Shown here piece after piece: positions 27,503-36,755 of a DNA stretch of 64,000 nucleotides. The stretch covers positions 1 to 64,000 of the forward strand of contig QCKC01000005.1 in assembly GCA_003215635.1 (NCBI GenBank), read 5' to 3'. This DNA comes from Prochlorococcus sp. AG-409-J19. GTDB lineage: Bacteria > Cyanobacteriota > Cyanobacteriia > PCC-6307 > Cyanobiaceae. The stretch's first letter is position 1; each line of letters opens with the position of its first letter. Under the pieces are notes generated by a model. That model had not been told where the DNA came from, did no database searches, and was given only the letters and a program-made list of their open reading frames with translations. A program made the translations under genes and the position numbers.

Positions 27503-28026
27503 AAATTGCGTATTTCATTCAGTTTATTCCATCTAGGATCAATATTATTCTTTTCTGTTTTTAATTTATTTAGATCATTGTACTTGCTCGAATATGCCTC
27601 TAAGCATTCATTGCTGCATGATTTGGAAATCGGTATGTTGAGGCTTAGTTGCTCAAAGATCCAACGTTCAGGTTCGAAATTTGCATAAGGATCGATCGAT
27701 TCTACAAATGAATCTATTTCTCTTGACTTTCTATCTTCTCTCCTTTGACGGTTGTTGTTTTCGTTTTCATTTAAAGAAATAATCTCTTCACAATTGAAAT
27801 CCAAGTTTGTTTTGAAATCACAAAGACATCTATCGCATCTAAGAATTACCAGAGTATAGGCCTTCCCTTTTACTAATAAGAAGTTGCCTTTATGTTCTGC
27901 TGAAACTTCTCCTTTCACTGGAGTTAATGATTCCAGGTCATCAAGAAAACCATCTATTATCCACCTTTTAGCCCCTAAATGTGCCTTTAATTGAGATAAC
28001 GGGACCGGTTGAAGTCCGGGTATCAT
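27499..28026 (-). CDS. DUF177 (YceD-like) protein
   Basis: 175 aa with the DUF177 core: an N-terminal beta region, then [10 protein letters not shown] as a C-x-x-C site near residue 80 and further cysteines in [12 protein letters not shown]. YceD-type proteins elsewhere precede rpmF and are linked to 23S rRNA or ribosome assembly. Here the gene instead sits between yidC and ycf46 with 4-nt overlaps on both sides, a strong sign of translational coupling. Confidence 0.85.
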   Translation of the reverse strand: MIPGLQPVPLSQLKAHLGAKRWIIDGFLDDLESLTPVKGEVSAEHKGNFLLVKGKAYTLVILRCDRCLCDFKTNLDFNCEEIISLNENENNNRQRREDRKSREIDSFVESIDPYANFEPERWIFEQLSLNIPISKSCSNECLEAYSSKYNDLNKLKTEKNNIDPRWNKLNEIRNL

Positions 28027-29162
28027 TTCCCACTTTTGGGTTCAAATGGAAGTCGATCTGAGCCGCCGATAGTTGCAGTAGCTAATCCGGGTTGTTTTTG
28101 TGCTTTTTGGTCATCAAGGATCTTTTGCAGATTTTCTGGGAGAGCTTCTTGAGAAAGCAAGAAGGTTTGTAAGGCCTGGAATATATTTGCGATCACCATG
28201 TAAAGAAGTACTCCTGCAGGAAGAGGGAAGAAGAGAAACATCCCTGTAATCATTATTGGAGTGATCTTGTTTGCAGTTGATTGCTGGGGATTGGCTGGCA
28301 TCCCTCTACCCGAGAGGGCCTGAGAAGCTAATAGCGTTAATCCAAAACCTCCTACGAGGATTGCAATATCCCAATTAATAGCTCCATCTACATAAAACCC
28401 CACTTGTCCTAGTGCTTTGATGAATAGAAAACCACTTTTTGCAGCTAGTCCTGGAATCCTGGCTTCAATGGTGGCATCGCCAGCTGTAATGGCTTTTACA
28501 TTTCCATCATTGGATACTTGAACAATGTCATCTCCTTTGGTGACTTTCCATTGTGGTTTGAATCTTTTGCCCTCCTCGAATTGAGCAAGGACATTGTCAA
28601 AAGATTCGCCTTTTAAAGTTTGAAGATTGATTTGAACGTTTTCTCCGGTTCCGATTTTTGTGCCTCCTGGCAAAGATGCGATAACTGGGACATGATCATT
28701 TTCGGTAACGAAGATGGAGTGCCGAGCGCTTGTGAAAGGTTTTGGTTCGATTGCAGCGATTTGATCAGCAGGAAGAACTTTTAGGTTGACTAGATATGGA
28801 ACATCCGCAAATGGGGACCCTCTAAGAGTCGCAAATAATGCAAAAAGTATCGGCATTTGGACTAATAAAGGAAGGCATCCAGAAAGAGGACTGCCAAATT
28901 CCCTCATTAGATTGCCAAGCTCCTCCTGTTGTTTTTGAGGGTCATTTGCATATCTGGATTTAATTTCAGCCTGACGCTTTTGCATTACAGGTTGAGCTAT
29001 TCGCATTCTTCGAGCACTGCGAATAGAACCAGCACTTAATGGAAACAGAGCAATCCTTATTACCACTGTCAATGCAACAATGGCTAGCCCATAGCTGGGC
29101 ACTAATCCATAGAAGAAATCTAGTATTGGGATTAGTAGATTGTCGGAGATGTATCCGATCAC
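28023..29162 (-). CDS. yidC: Membrane protein insertase YidC/Oxa1
   Basis: Inserts and folds membrane proteins, including thylakoid proteins. 379 aa: TM1 (about residues 10-42) with the conserved groove arginine in [14 protein letters not shown], a cytoplasmic hairpin, a second helix ([20 protein letters not shown]), then an insert of about 130 residues, and C-terminal helices including [19 protein letters not shown]. The insert contains an Ig-like (BID_2-type) pattern, [19 protein letters not shown]. The large N-terminal periplasmic domain of proteobacterial YidC is absent. Confidence 0.95.
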   Translation of the reverse strand: MIGYISDNLLIPILDFFYGLVPSYGLAIVALTVVIRIALFPLSAGSIRSARRMRIAQPVMQKRQAEIKSRYANDPQKQQEELGNLMREFGSPLSGCLPLLVQMPILFALFATLRGSPFADVPYLVNLKVLPADQIAAIEPKPFTSARHSIFVTENDHVPVIASLPGGTKIGTGENVQINLQTLKGESFDNVLAQFEEGKRFKPQWKVTKGDDIVQVSNDGNVKAITAGDATIEARIPGLAAKSGFLFIKALGQVGFYVDGAINWDIAILVGGFGLTLLASQALSGRGMPANPQQSTANKITPIMITGMFLFFPLPAGVLLYMVIANIFQALQTFLLSQEALPENLQKILDDQKAQKQPGLATATIGGSDRLPFEPKSGK

Positions 29163-29245
29163 GAGTTCTCTCTCTGGGTGAGGTTGAATTTAAGGATAGT
29201 TTGCAACAGAATTACTTCCTTTGTCGTTAAGTGTGAGGGATTTGT

Positions 29246-29656
29246 TTAAGCAGCAAAACCTTTCATATCCTGAGCGGTGTTGCTCAGCCCTGTTTTAGTG
29301 GCTATGCGTTCAAGAATGTATTTCTCAGCCTCTCTGAAGTTAGGCAAAGAACGCATCTCGATTTTTGATCCGTCTCGCGTTACAAGAACCATATCTCCCC
29401 ACCCCCCAAAGCCTCTTGGTATTGATCTCACTTCCACGATTTGACTATACGAAACTTGACTTTTTTCTTTCCCGAGCCAGCCACCAGTTACCGAAATCCT
29501 TTTGTTAGTAATTTGAAAACGAAGCCAAAGGGCTCTTACAACAGCTCCAAAGGTAAAAGGGATGCCAATAATAGTTAGACCTGCTAAGAGATTAAGAATT
29601 AGATCGCCTTTGGCGGGCCCTCCTTCGAAAAAAACGTTTTCTGATTGTGAGATCAT
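29246..29656 (-). CDS. Bacterial PH-domain membrane protein
   Basis: 136 aa with one helix pair near the N-terminus (LILNLLAGLTIIGIPFTFGAVVRALWL) followed by a YdbS/bPH2-like domain: NKRISVTGGWLGKEKSQVSY, IVEVRSIPRG and a metal-free beta sandwich pattern. It overlaps the rnpA stop by 4 nt and lies 83 nt before yidC, in the position where many bacteria carry yidD. A role in membrane protein insertion or lipid sensing is a guess from position. Confidence 0.82.
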   Translation of the reverse strand: MISQSENVFFEGGPAKGDLILNLLAGLTIIGIPFTFGAVVRALWLRFQITNKRISVTGGWLGKEKSQVSYSQIVEVRSIPRGFGGWGDMVLVTRDGSKIEMRSLPNFREAEKYILERIATKTGLSNTAQDMKGFAA

Positions 29657-30039
29657 GGGAAGAATCCAGCTTTAACAAGTAATTTGTCGCAGTCTTCAAG
29701 GAGAGGTTGAATGTCCTGATTTGAAGAATAAGGCTTGAGGCTAATCAGGAACCAGCGAGTTGGATTTGTAGTTGAGTTTAATAATCGATTCTTGAGGTGA
29801 TGGTGCAGTCTTCTGCGTATTTGATTCCGAACAACGGCCCTTTTGCTGACCTTTTTGCTAATAGATACAGCAAATTTTGTTGTATTGCTTTGAAACTTCC
29901 TCTTAAGAGGCCTTAGTAGTTGAGGTTTAGCCTCAACTACTCTAATGATCATTGTATTGCCATGATGCTTTAGGCCATATTTAATAAGGTGCTCGAAAGT
30001 TTTGTGACCTTTCAAACGCATTGAGATGGGCAAAACCAT
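29653..30039 (-). CDS. rnpA: Ribonuclease P protein component
   Basis: Protein cofactor of RNase P, which matures tRNA 5' ends. 128 aa, basic, with the family's RNR motif region as KKVSKRAVVRNQIRRRLHHH. It follows rpmH by 64 nt, the standard order. The RNA subunit gene is not in this window. Confidence 0.95.
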   Translation of the reverse strand: MVLPISMRLKGHKTFEHLIKYGLKHHGNTMIIRVVEAKPQLLRPLKRKFQSNTTKFAVSISKKVSKRAVVRNQIRRRLHHHLKNRLLNSTTNPTRWFLISLKPYSSNQDIQPLLEDCDKLLVKAGFFP

Positions 30040-30103
30040 ATAAGGGATGCCGAAAAATCAGATGAATATGATCTGGCTGAATTTTTAGAATTCAGCTTGG
30101 CAA

Positions 30104-30241
30104 TTAAACAGAGAGACGAGAACGTCCTCTTTTCCTGCGGCTTCTGATAACACGCCTGCCAGTCCATGTCCTCATGCGGACACGAAATCCCGAGACTCTT
30201 TTCCTTTTCCTACTAGTTCCACCCAGAGTCCTTTTGGTCAT
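30104..30241 (-). CDS. rpmH: 50S ribosomal protein L34
   Basis: 45-aa basic protein read from ATG 30241: [20 protein letters not shown], then [19 protein letters not shown] and a short tail ending RLSV. This is a complete L34. It heads the rpmH-rnpA-PH-yidC-DUF177-ycf46 series on the minus strand. Confidence 0.96.
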   Translation of the reverse strand: MTKRTLGGTSRKRKRVSGFRVRMRTWTGRRVIRSRRKRGRSRLSV

Positions 30242-30287
30242 CGTTTTGGGAAATTTTTAGTTTTCTTTGATTGGTTAATTTATCAGT

Positions 30288-30866
30288 TCAGTCGATATCG
30301 ATGGTCCAACTACCTATATATCTGGTTGTTGGGATGTCTCCAGGCGATTGAGCCATTGCATTGAATTGATACATTCCTGTTTTGCCAGGGTTGAAGATTT
30401 TCATCACTACGGCATAGCTTCCCTCAGCGGGGATTGGCCTTTCAGGAAATACTTCGATTGCTTTTTGATTATTCGTTACTGCAAAAACAGCTGGAATTTT
30501 TTGAATACATTCTGTTTTCGAAAGCATTCCTCCAACATTTACTTTGCATAGATTGAGCTTTTTGGTCTTTATTTTGGCGTTAAAGTGATCAGGGATAGTA
30601 ATATTCAGCTTTAGGATTGATGTTCTCCTATCCCTAGGCTTGAGAACAAGGTAGTAGGTCGATCTTGCGCGTTTATTAGAGGACCCTTGCCAATAATATA
30701 GTTTTTTATAGCCCGTTGAATTGTCCCAACGAAACTCAAGCATTGCTGGAGTTGCATGAGCTTCTTTGGTCCAGATTGTGTTAATGGGTAGGGTGATGCA
30801 GGTTATCCCAGCTATAACACTTAATGCGGAAAGACTAGTTGATTGGAATTTTTGAAATGGATTCAT
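30288..30866 (-). CDS. DUF2808 family exported protein
   Basis: Predicted periplasmic protein of cyanobacterial DUF2808. From the ATG at 30866 it is 192 aa with a signal peptide (STSLSALSVIAGITCITLPI, likely cleaved after EAHA) and a beta-rich domain containing YYLVLKPRDRR and ITIPDHF. An ATG at 30965 overlaps the aroH stop (ATGA) and would add 33 polar residues before the signal peptide; I prefer the later start but the overlap keeps the earlier one possible. Function unknown. Confidence 0.8.
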   Translation of the reverse strand: MNPFQKFQSTSLSALSVIAGITCITLPINTIWTKEAHATPAMLEFRWDNSTGYKKLYYWQGSSNKRARSTYYLVLKPRDRRTSILKLNITIPDHFNAKIKTKKLNLCKVNVGGMLSKTECIQKIPAVFAVTNNQKAIEVFPERPIPAEGSYAVVMKIFNPGKTGMYQFNAMAQSPGDIPTTRYIGSWTIDID

Positions 30867-30961
30867 AATTTTGTTGACCCGCCTTGAGTTTAAGGAAAGT
30901 AACCGGTTTTCTCCTCTATTGGATTTGTGAATAGAGGAAGTTTGGGCCGGATTTTTATTTC

Positions 30962-31357
30962 TCATTGTAGTAAAGATCTGTCAGGTCTTAATAACGCTGC
31001 TTTTTGAAGATAAGGGTGCTGAGGAGAGTGATCAGATGATATCCAAGCCACTACAAGGATTCTTATGCAGAGTGTTAAATCTCCTTCCACAGCCATTTGC
31101 TGGCAGTCCAAAAGGGCAATGTTTTCCCAACCTTTTTGGCATCTAGCTATGGCCGCAGGGAAACAAGCATTGATATCAGATGTAACTGAAAAAGTTACTG
31201 AAACAATATCTGGAGGCGTCAGATGATTCCTTTTAACTAATTCAGATACCAACTCTTTTACTGCTGCTTCGATAGAAGCAGCAGTATTAGCCTCACATGT
31301 GGTTGCACCTCTTAATCCCCTAAGGACCAGCTTTTCATTTTCATTTCTGATAGCCAT
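30962..31357 (-). CDS. aroH: Chorismate mutase, AroH class
   Basis: Converts chorismate to prephenate in phenylalanine and tyrosine synthesis. 131 aa of the monofunctional trimeric AroH type: RGLRGATTCEANT at the start, SVTFSVTSDINACFPAAIAR and IRILVVAW near the end. It is 3 nt after sppA, so it is probably co-transcribed with it. Confidence 0.95.
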   Translation of the reverse strand: MAIRNENEKLVLRGLRGATTCEANTAASIEAAVKELVSELVKRNHLTPPDIVSVTFSVTSDINACFPAAIARCQKGWENIALLDCQQMAVEGDLTLCIRILVVAWISSDHSPQHPYLQKAALLRPDRSLLQ

Positions 31358-31360
31358 CTG

Positions 31361-32176
31361 TTAAGGCCTGAACAACCACAGGACTTGTCCTGTGTTTTGC
31401 AGCTCGAAATTTAAATGGTCTATAAGGTTTGAGAGAAATTCGCCCCCGGGAATTAATCCTGCCAGTCTTTTCTTTCTTGGCTTTCCTAAAGTTATTGGTC
31501 GTATTTCTGTTTCATCTAAGTCTGCCAATTTTGCCGCAAGACGTTTGGCATGTTCTTCGTCTCCTAATTCGTCAATTAAACCAAGATCTTTGGCTTGAGC
31601 CCCACTAAAAACCCTACCGTCAGCGAAATTCTTTACTTCCTCAGGATCTAAATTCCTTCCTTGCGCTATAGCGCCAACGAATTGGGAATAGCTGCTGTCA
31701 ATAAGAGATTGAAGTAATTCTCTTTCTTCAATCGTCAGTGATCTATCTGGAGAGAGAATGTCTTTGTAGGGCCCACTTTTGACTGTCTCGAATCGTATCC
31801 CGATACGCTCAAACAGTTTAGAAAGGTTGTTCCCACGCAGAATTACACCAATTGAGCCTGTAATAGTGCCTGGATTTGCAACAATTTTGTCTGCAGCTAC
31901 TCCGACATATACTCCGCCAGAGGCGGAAATGTTTCCAAAACTAGCTACAACATGACAGCCTTTTTCTTTTAGCCTTAGCAAAGCAGCATGAATTTCTTGA
32001 CTGTCTCCGACAGTGCCTCCAGGACTATCAATGCGAAGCAAGAGGCAAGGGAATTCCCTTTCCTCTATTTGTCGGATGGCTTTGAGAACAGATTTGCGCG
32101 TTTCAGCACCAATTGCTCCGTCAATGATTATTCGCGCCATACGGCGACGGGATTTGCGGCGCCATGGCCAGATCAT
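31361..32176 (-). CDS. sppA: Signal peptide peptidase SppA (S49), short form
   Basis: Serine protease degrading signal-peptide remnants. 271 aa, the single-domain type: RIDSPGGTVGDSQE near residue 48, the nucleophile serine in ISASGGVYVG, and a basic catalytic lysine further on. The N-terminus is very basic (WRRKSRRRMARI) with no strong membrane helix, so membrane attachment is unclear. It heads the sppA-aroH-DUF2808 group and is divergent from the DMT transporter. Confidence 0.92.
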   Translation of the reverse strand: MIWPWRRKSRRRMARIIIDGAIGAETRKSVLKAIRQIEEREFPCLLLRIDSPGGTVGDSQEIHAALLRLKEKGCHVVASFGNISASGGVYVGVAADKIVANPGTITGSIGVILRGNNLSKLFERIGIRFETVKSGPYKDILSPDRSLTIEERELLQSLIDSSYSQFVGAIAQGRNLDPEEVKNFADGRVFSGAQAKDLGLIDELGDEEHAKRLAAKLADLDETEIRPITLGKPRKKRLAGLIPGGEFLSNLIDHLNFELQNTGQVLWLFRP

Positions 32177-32229
32177 TGGAAGTGTGCGAATTTCAACGAA
32201 TCTTAAAAAGGAGTCCGTTAATTGCCTTC

Positions 32230-33198
32230 ATGTTATTAATTCGGCAATGGTTGCTAATGGTCTTGTCCTTTGCCCTTTGGGGCACTGCAATGACTGCAAT
32301 GGCTCCACTTGTTGATTCAGGTGGACCAATGTTAGTGGCCTTTCTGAGATTGTTACCAGCCGGCGTAATCCTTTTGTGTGCAATTCCTTTTTTAGGAAGG
32401 AGATGGGTTATCGCTACCTCTGATTTGGGTTGGTTCTTAATATTTACAGTTATTGATGCAAGCCTTTTTCAGGCTTGCCTCGCTAGAGGACTTGCAGAGA
32501 CTGGCGCTGGCTTGGGATCAGTGCTTATTGATTCCCAGCCCTTGATGGTGGCCCTTTTAGCTAGAAGCCTGTTTGGGGAGGCTATTAATCCAATAGGGTG
32601 GTTTGGTTTGATATTGGGTTTTGTTGGAATAATTTGTTTAGGAGTTCCCTCAGAGTTTTTGAGCCATTGGTGGTTGCTAGGGAGAGATCCAACGATTTCA
32701 ACCTTATGGACTCATGGAGAGGGTTGGATGTTGGCTGCTGCTGTGGCAATGGCGTTAGGAACAGTTTTGATTCGTTTTGCATGTAGAGATAGTGATCCAG
32801 TAGCTGTTACTGCTTGGCATATGGTTTTAGGAAGTATTCCTTTATTCGTTTTTCATTCTTTTCAAGTTGGTGATTTAAGTTCTCTTTGGCCTCAGTGGAC
32901 TTCCCTTCAATGGACTTTGATGGCTTATGCAAGTGTTTTTGGTAGTGCATTGGCTTACGGTTTGTTTTTTTGGTTTGCCAATAGAGAAGAGTTGACAAGT
33001 TTTACTTCTCTAGCTTTTTTGACACCTGTATTCGCATTGGCTACCGGAGGCTTATGGCTTGGAGAGAGGCTTGAGTGGCTTCAATGGATAGGAGTTTGCT
33101 TGGTCTTAGTGTCAGTTATTTTTGTTAGTCAGCGTAGAAGATTTTGGGAACCTAATTTCTCATCTAATAATGGACTAACAAGAGAATCTACAAAATGA
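32230..33198 (+). CDS. EamA/DMT family permease
   Basis: Drug/metabolite transporter superfamily carrier with two EamA repeats and about ten helices over 322 aa. Typical pieces are FALWGTAMTAMAPLV in helix 1, RLLPAGVILL, and in the second half SALAYGLFFW and LTPVFALATGGLWLGE. The frame is open from 32164 but that would overlap the divergent sppA start, so I use ATG 32230. It ends in an ATGA overlap with the next gene. The substrate is unknown. Confidence 0.88.
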   Translation: MLLIRQWLLMVLSFALWGTAMTAMAPLVDSGGPMLVAFLRLLPAGVILLCAIPFLGRRWVIATSDLGWFLIFTVIDASLFQACLARGLAETGAGLGSVLIDSQPLMVALLARSLFGEAINPIGWFGLILGFVGIICLGVPSEFLSHWWLLGRDPTISTLWTHGEGWMLAAAVAMALGTVLIRFACRDSDPVAVTAWHMVLGSIPLFVFHSFQVGDLSSLWPQWTSLQWTLMAYASVFGSALAYGLFFWFANREELTSFTSLAFLTPVFALATGGLWLGERLEWLQWIGVCLVLVSVIFVSQRRRFWEPNFSSNNGLTRESTK

Positions 33199-34259
33199 AA
33201 TTAGTTCTAGTTAGTACCCCAATAGGTCAACTTGGCTCTGGAAGAGGTGGGGGGGTTGAACTAACGTTAAGTTCTTTAATTAAAGGATTATTGTCTTTAG
33301 GTAATAGTTTGACTGTTGTTGCACCTGAAGGCTCTGTTATCCCAATAAAATCTGAATTAGTTAAACTGATCGAAGTCCCTGGGGTAGATCAATTAAGCTG
33401 GCAGCATCAAGGGAAAAATGAATCAATAGTTATTCCTTATGGAGGTGTTTTGCCAAGACTTTGGGATGAAGCAATTGAGTTAGGGAAAGAAGCAGATGCA
33501 GTAATTAATTTCAGCTATGATTGGCTCCCTCTTTGGTTGACTACAAAAGTTGAACCTCCCCTTTTTCATTTGATAAGTATGGGCGGTGTCTCTTTGGCAA
33601 TGAAGTCTGTGATTAGTGACCTCTCTCAAATAAATCATCAAAGATTGGCCTTTCATACAAAAAGGCAAGCTGCGGATTTTGATCTTTCTGATGATCCAGT
33701 GATAGTTGGAAATGGCTTTGATCTTGAAAATTATCAATTGCAATTAGATAGTGGAGGCCCTTTGGGTTGGGCCGGACGAGTCGCTCCTGAGAAGGGCCTC
33801 GAAGATGCTGTGGAAGTAGCCGTTGCTCACAGGGATCGTCTTTTGGTCTGGGGATTAATCGAAGACCCTGAATATGCTCTTAGGGTTGAATCTTCTTTCT
33901 CCCCTGGGGTAATTGATTGGAGAGGCTTCTTGCCTACTCAAGCTTTCCAGAAGGAATTGGGCGAATGTAGGGCGTTTTTGAATACACCTAAATGGAACGA
34001 GGCCTATGGGAATGTAGTTGTTGAGGCAATGGCTTGTGGTGTTCCTGTTGTTGCATATGACCGTGGAGGGCCAGGAGAATTAATAGATTCAGGCGTAACA
34101 GGCTGGCTTGTACCTCCTGATGATGTTGATGCGATGAAAGCCGCAATAACACGAATTAATGAAATAGATAGAAGGACTTGTCGCTTTTGGGTTGAAAAGT
34201 CAGCTTCTCAGGAAGTGTTTGCTCAACGTGTACTTACTTGGGTCCAATCAGGCATATAA
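33195..34259 (+). CDS. Glycosyltransferase, GT4-like
   Basis: 354-aa GT-B fold enzyme. The N-terminal glycine-rich loop is GSGRGGGVELTLSSLIKG; the C-terminal nucleotide-sugar site includes WAGRVAPEKGLEDAVEVA and EAYGNVVVEAMACGVPVVAYDRGGPGE in two blocks. The donor and acceptor cannot be told from sequence. The start overlaps the transporter stop by 4 nt and the GT39-like gene follows after 27 nt, so these genes look like one operon. Confidence 0.88.
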   Translation: MKLVLVSTPIGQLGSGRGGGVELTLSSLIKGLLSLGNSLTVVAPEGSVIPIKSELVKLIEVPGVDQLSWQHQGKNESIVIPYGGVLPRLWDEAIELGKEADAVINFSYDWLPLWLTTKVEPPLFHLISMGGVSLAMKSVISDLSQINHQRLAFHTKRQAADFDLSDDPVIVGNGFDLENYQLQLDSGGPLGWAGRVAPEKGLEDAVEVAVAHRDRLLVWGLIEDPEYALRVESSFSPGVIDWRGFLPTQAFQKELGECRAFLNTPKWNEAYGNVVVEAMACGVPVVAYDRGGPGELIDSGVTGWLVPPDDVDAMKAAITRINEIDRRTCRFWVEKSASQEVFAQRVLTWVQSGI

Positions 34260-34286
34260 GAAAGAGTAAATCTAACGTTTTTGTAT

Positions 34287-36131
34287 ATGTCTTTAAAGAA
34301 GTCAGAACTTGCGATTGTTCTTTCTAGCAGACAGAGGCGGAGAGGAATCTTATTGATTTTAGCTATTGGAATCGTTTTGTTCTTTTGGCAACTTGGCTCG
34401 ACTGGACTTGTAGATGAAACCCCACCATTGTTTGCAGCAGCCGGTCGTGAGATGAGTGATTCCGGCGATTGGCTTACTCCCACAGTTAATGGTCTACCTC
34501 GGTATGACAAGCCTCCTTTGGTTTATTGGTTCATGGCAGTTTTCTATTCACTACCTTGGCAGGATATTTGGGATCCTCTTGGTACTTGGTCGGCAAGATT
34601 ACCATCAGCTATTTCATCATTATTGATGATGATTGCGTTGGCAGATACAACCATGTGTTGGCCACAATTAAATGATACTTATCCTAGAAGGACTGCAGTT
34701 GCAGTTTCCTTAGCATTTGCCCTTTCTCCATTGGTCATGATTTGGAGTCGAATCCCGGTAAGTGATGCTTTATTGTGTTCAACTTTGGGGCTTAGTTTGC
34801 TATGGAATTGGAGGAGTTATGTAAGTCCTAAGAATGAAAGATGGTGGGCTGCTTGGGTTTTCCTCGGATTGGCGATTCTTACGAAAGGTCCAGTTGCTAT
34901 AGTTATTAGTATACTCACATTAATTATATTTGGAAGCGTCCAGAATGATTTGGATTGTCTTAGGAAGAGAATTAAACCTTTAAAGGGGTTGTTGATATCT
35001 ATTTCTATAAGTTTACCTTGGTATTTGTTAGAACTTTTTGTTGAAGGCAAGCCATTCTGGGATAGTTTTTTTGGCTATCATAATTTCCAACGTTTCACAT
35101 CAGTAGTTAATGGTCATATGCAGCCTTGGTGGTTCTTTTTAATGATCCTGGTCTTGGCTTCTTTGCCATTTACTCCATTGTTATTTCTAGGATTAGTTAA
35201 ATCTTGGCCATCAAAAGTAATTAAAAAAGGACCCCTACCAATCTTTCGAGAACAATCGCTAAGGTGTTTCGCATTTTGTTGGCTGGTTTCGGTTTTCTTT
35301 TTCTTTACTTTTGCTGCTACGAAATTGCCAAGTTATTGGCTTCCTGCAACGCCAGCTGCCGCTTTATTGATTGGTCTTTCTACTTATTCTGTGGAGAAAA
35401 CGTACCCTTCTTTTTTGATTGCATGGCTAGGGACAATATTCTGTGCTTTTGTTTTAGCTATTTCTTTCTGGGCATTTCCTCTTTGGATCAAATTGATATC
35501 TTTCCCAGAGATGCCAAATCTTAGTGGTGAATTATTGGCAAGTAATTTAATTATCCGTTCGGCGATCTTTTTTAGTAGTTGTGTTTTGATTGGTTGTTTT
35601 TACTCTGCTTGGCCTCGTTCCTTAAGACTCCTATCAATGCAGATACCACTTTTTCTTTTTCACTTTTTCGCCTATGTCCCAATGTGGGAATTGGCAGATA
35701 ATGTAAGGCAATTTGATTTGCGTAAGGCTGCTGAAATGATGCGGTTTTCTCAAAACAAAAATGAGCCATTAGTTATGGTTGGTATTGTGAAACCATCAAT
35801 TCATTTTTATACTAGACAGGTCGTAGTTTACGAGGGTCCGTCCAAGAGAGATTTTGTTAACTTGTCAGATCGTTTGAAAAAAGAAGAGCGTTTCGGATGG
35901 TTTGATTCCTTGCCAGAGAATCAGGTAAGGTACAAAACATTAATTTTATTGATAGATAAGAATACTGTTAATAGTTCCCATTGGAAGGAGATTCAGAAAG
36001 AACCACTTGGGACTTTTGGTATTTATTCAGTTTGGCGAATTGATCTAGTAAAACTAGAGAGGAAAGCTAAAGAGCTTCAAAATTTAGGAATAATTCCAGA
36101 CTGGCAAATTTATAGGCCAGAGCGTTATTAG
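34287..36131 (+). CDS. GT39-like (ArnT/PMT) membrane glycosyltransferase
   Basis: 614-aa integral membrane protein, GT-C fold, that would use a polyprenyl-phosphate sugar to glycosylate a lipid or protein at the outer face. The first periplasmic loop carries the family motif DETPPLFAAAGREM and PRYDKPPLVYW; about ten to twelve helices follow, then a soluble C-terminal part (from about residue 480). ATG 34287 is preferred over the TTG at 34281. The acceptor is unknown. Confidence 0.9.
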   Translation: MSLKKSELAIVLSSRQRRRGILLILAIGIVLFFWQLGSTGLVDETPPLFAAAGREMSDSGDWLTPTVNGLPRYDKPPLVYWFMAVFYSLPWQDIWDPLGTWSARLPSAISSLLMMIALADTTMCWPQLNDTYPRRTAVAVSLAFALSPLVMIWSRIPVSDALLCSTLGLSLLWNWRSYVSPKNERWWAAWVFLGLAILTKGPVAIVISILTLIIFGSVQNDLDCLRKRIKPLKGLLISISISLPWYLLELFVEGKPFWDSFFGYHNFQRFTSVVNGHMQPWWFFLMILVLASLPFTPLLFLGLVKSWPSKVIKKGPLPIFREQSLRCFAFCWLVSVFFFFTFAATKLPSYWLPATPAAALLIGLSTYSVEKTYPSFLIAWLGTIFCAFVLAISFWAFPLWIKLISFPEMPNLSGELLASNLIIRSAIFFSSCVLIGCFYSAWPRSLRLLSMQIPLFLFHFFAYVPMWELADNVRQFDLRKAAEMMRFSQNKNEPLVMVGIVKPSIHFYTRQVVVYEGPSKRDFVNLSDRLKKEERFGWFDSLPENQVRYKTLILLIDKNTVNSSHWKEIQKEPLGTFGIYSVWRIDLVKLERKAKELQNLGIIPDWQIYRPERY

Positions 36132-36174
36132 GATCATTTGTTAAAATTTGATTTTTTGTTGTTTTATTGAAAGT

Positions 36175-36687
36175 TTAAATTTTTTGACGCCTACAAAAAC
36201 TACATTCACCCCAAAGTTTTAGTTCTCCTGAAGGGGCAGGACTACCGCACCTTTTGCAATGGCTTGTTCCATGAATATCTATTCTGCTTGGATGTTGCTG
36301 CCAGGTGATTAATTCACTTTCCGGTAGTTTGGCTTTTGAAGGATGATGTTGTTTTATTCGGAGATCTTTAACTTGATGTCCTTTCCTTTTAAGTGAAATG
36401 AGTAGTTGGATTCTGTTGTAAAGTAGTGCTTGTCTCCAGTGGGGGTGAGTAGCTCCAATTGTTAGGACTCCTCTCCTAATGAATAGTGGTTGGCAAAAAC
36501 GAGCAAGGTCCGGGCCTGCAATTTTTGGCCAATCTTGCCAAATGCCTCCTATTGAACCTTGTTTCTCTAGATTCTTTTTGATTTGATCTAGACACTTTGA
36601 TAAGTCGGATATAGGCGCAGGAGGAGGGTCCTGGAGTATTTCTGCTCTTTTAAGAGTGTTTATATTTTGATTTGGATTTTGATCCAT
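36175..36687 (-). CDS. DciA-like (DUF721) protein with C-terminal zinc ribbon
   Basis: 170 aa. Residues about 25-115 form a DUF721/DciA domain (GGIWQDWPKIAGPDLARFCQP, in two pieces, then HPHWRQALLYNRIQLL). DciA loads the DnaB helicase in most bacteria lacking DnaC. The C-terminus adds a four-cysteine ribbon, CKRCGSP and CSFCRRQ, about 20 residues apart. The assignment as helicase loader is by family, not shown here. It is divergent from vipp1 with 68 nt between starts. Confidence 0.85.
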   Translation of the reverse strand: MDQNPNQNINTLKRAEILQDPPPAPISDLSKCLDQIKKNLEKQGSIGGIWQDWPKIAGPDLARFCQPLFIRRGVLTIGATHPHWRQALLYNRIQLLISLKRKGHQVKDLRIKQHHPSKAKLPESELITWQQHPSRIDIHGTSHCKRCGSPAPSGELKLWGECSFCRRQKI

Positions 36688-36755
36688 TTATTCATTTTAT
36701 CTTCAGTATTCGATTTAGCTCGCTAATCTCCAGTGGGTCTTATTTAATTGCCTCA

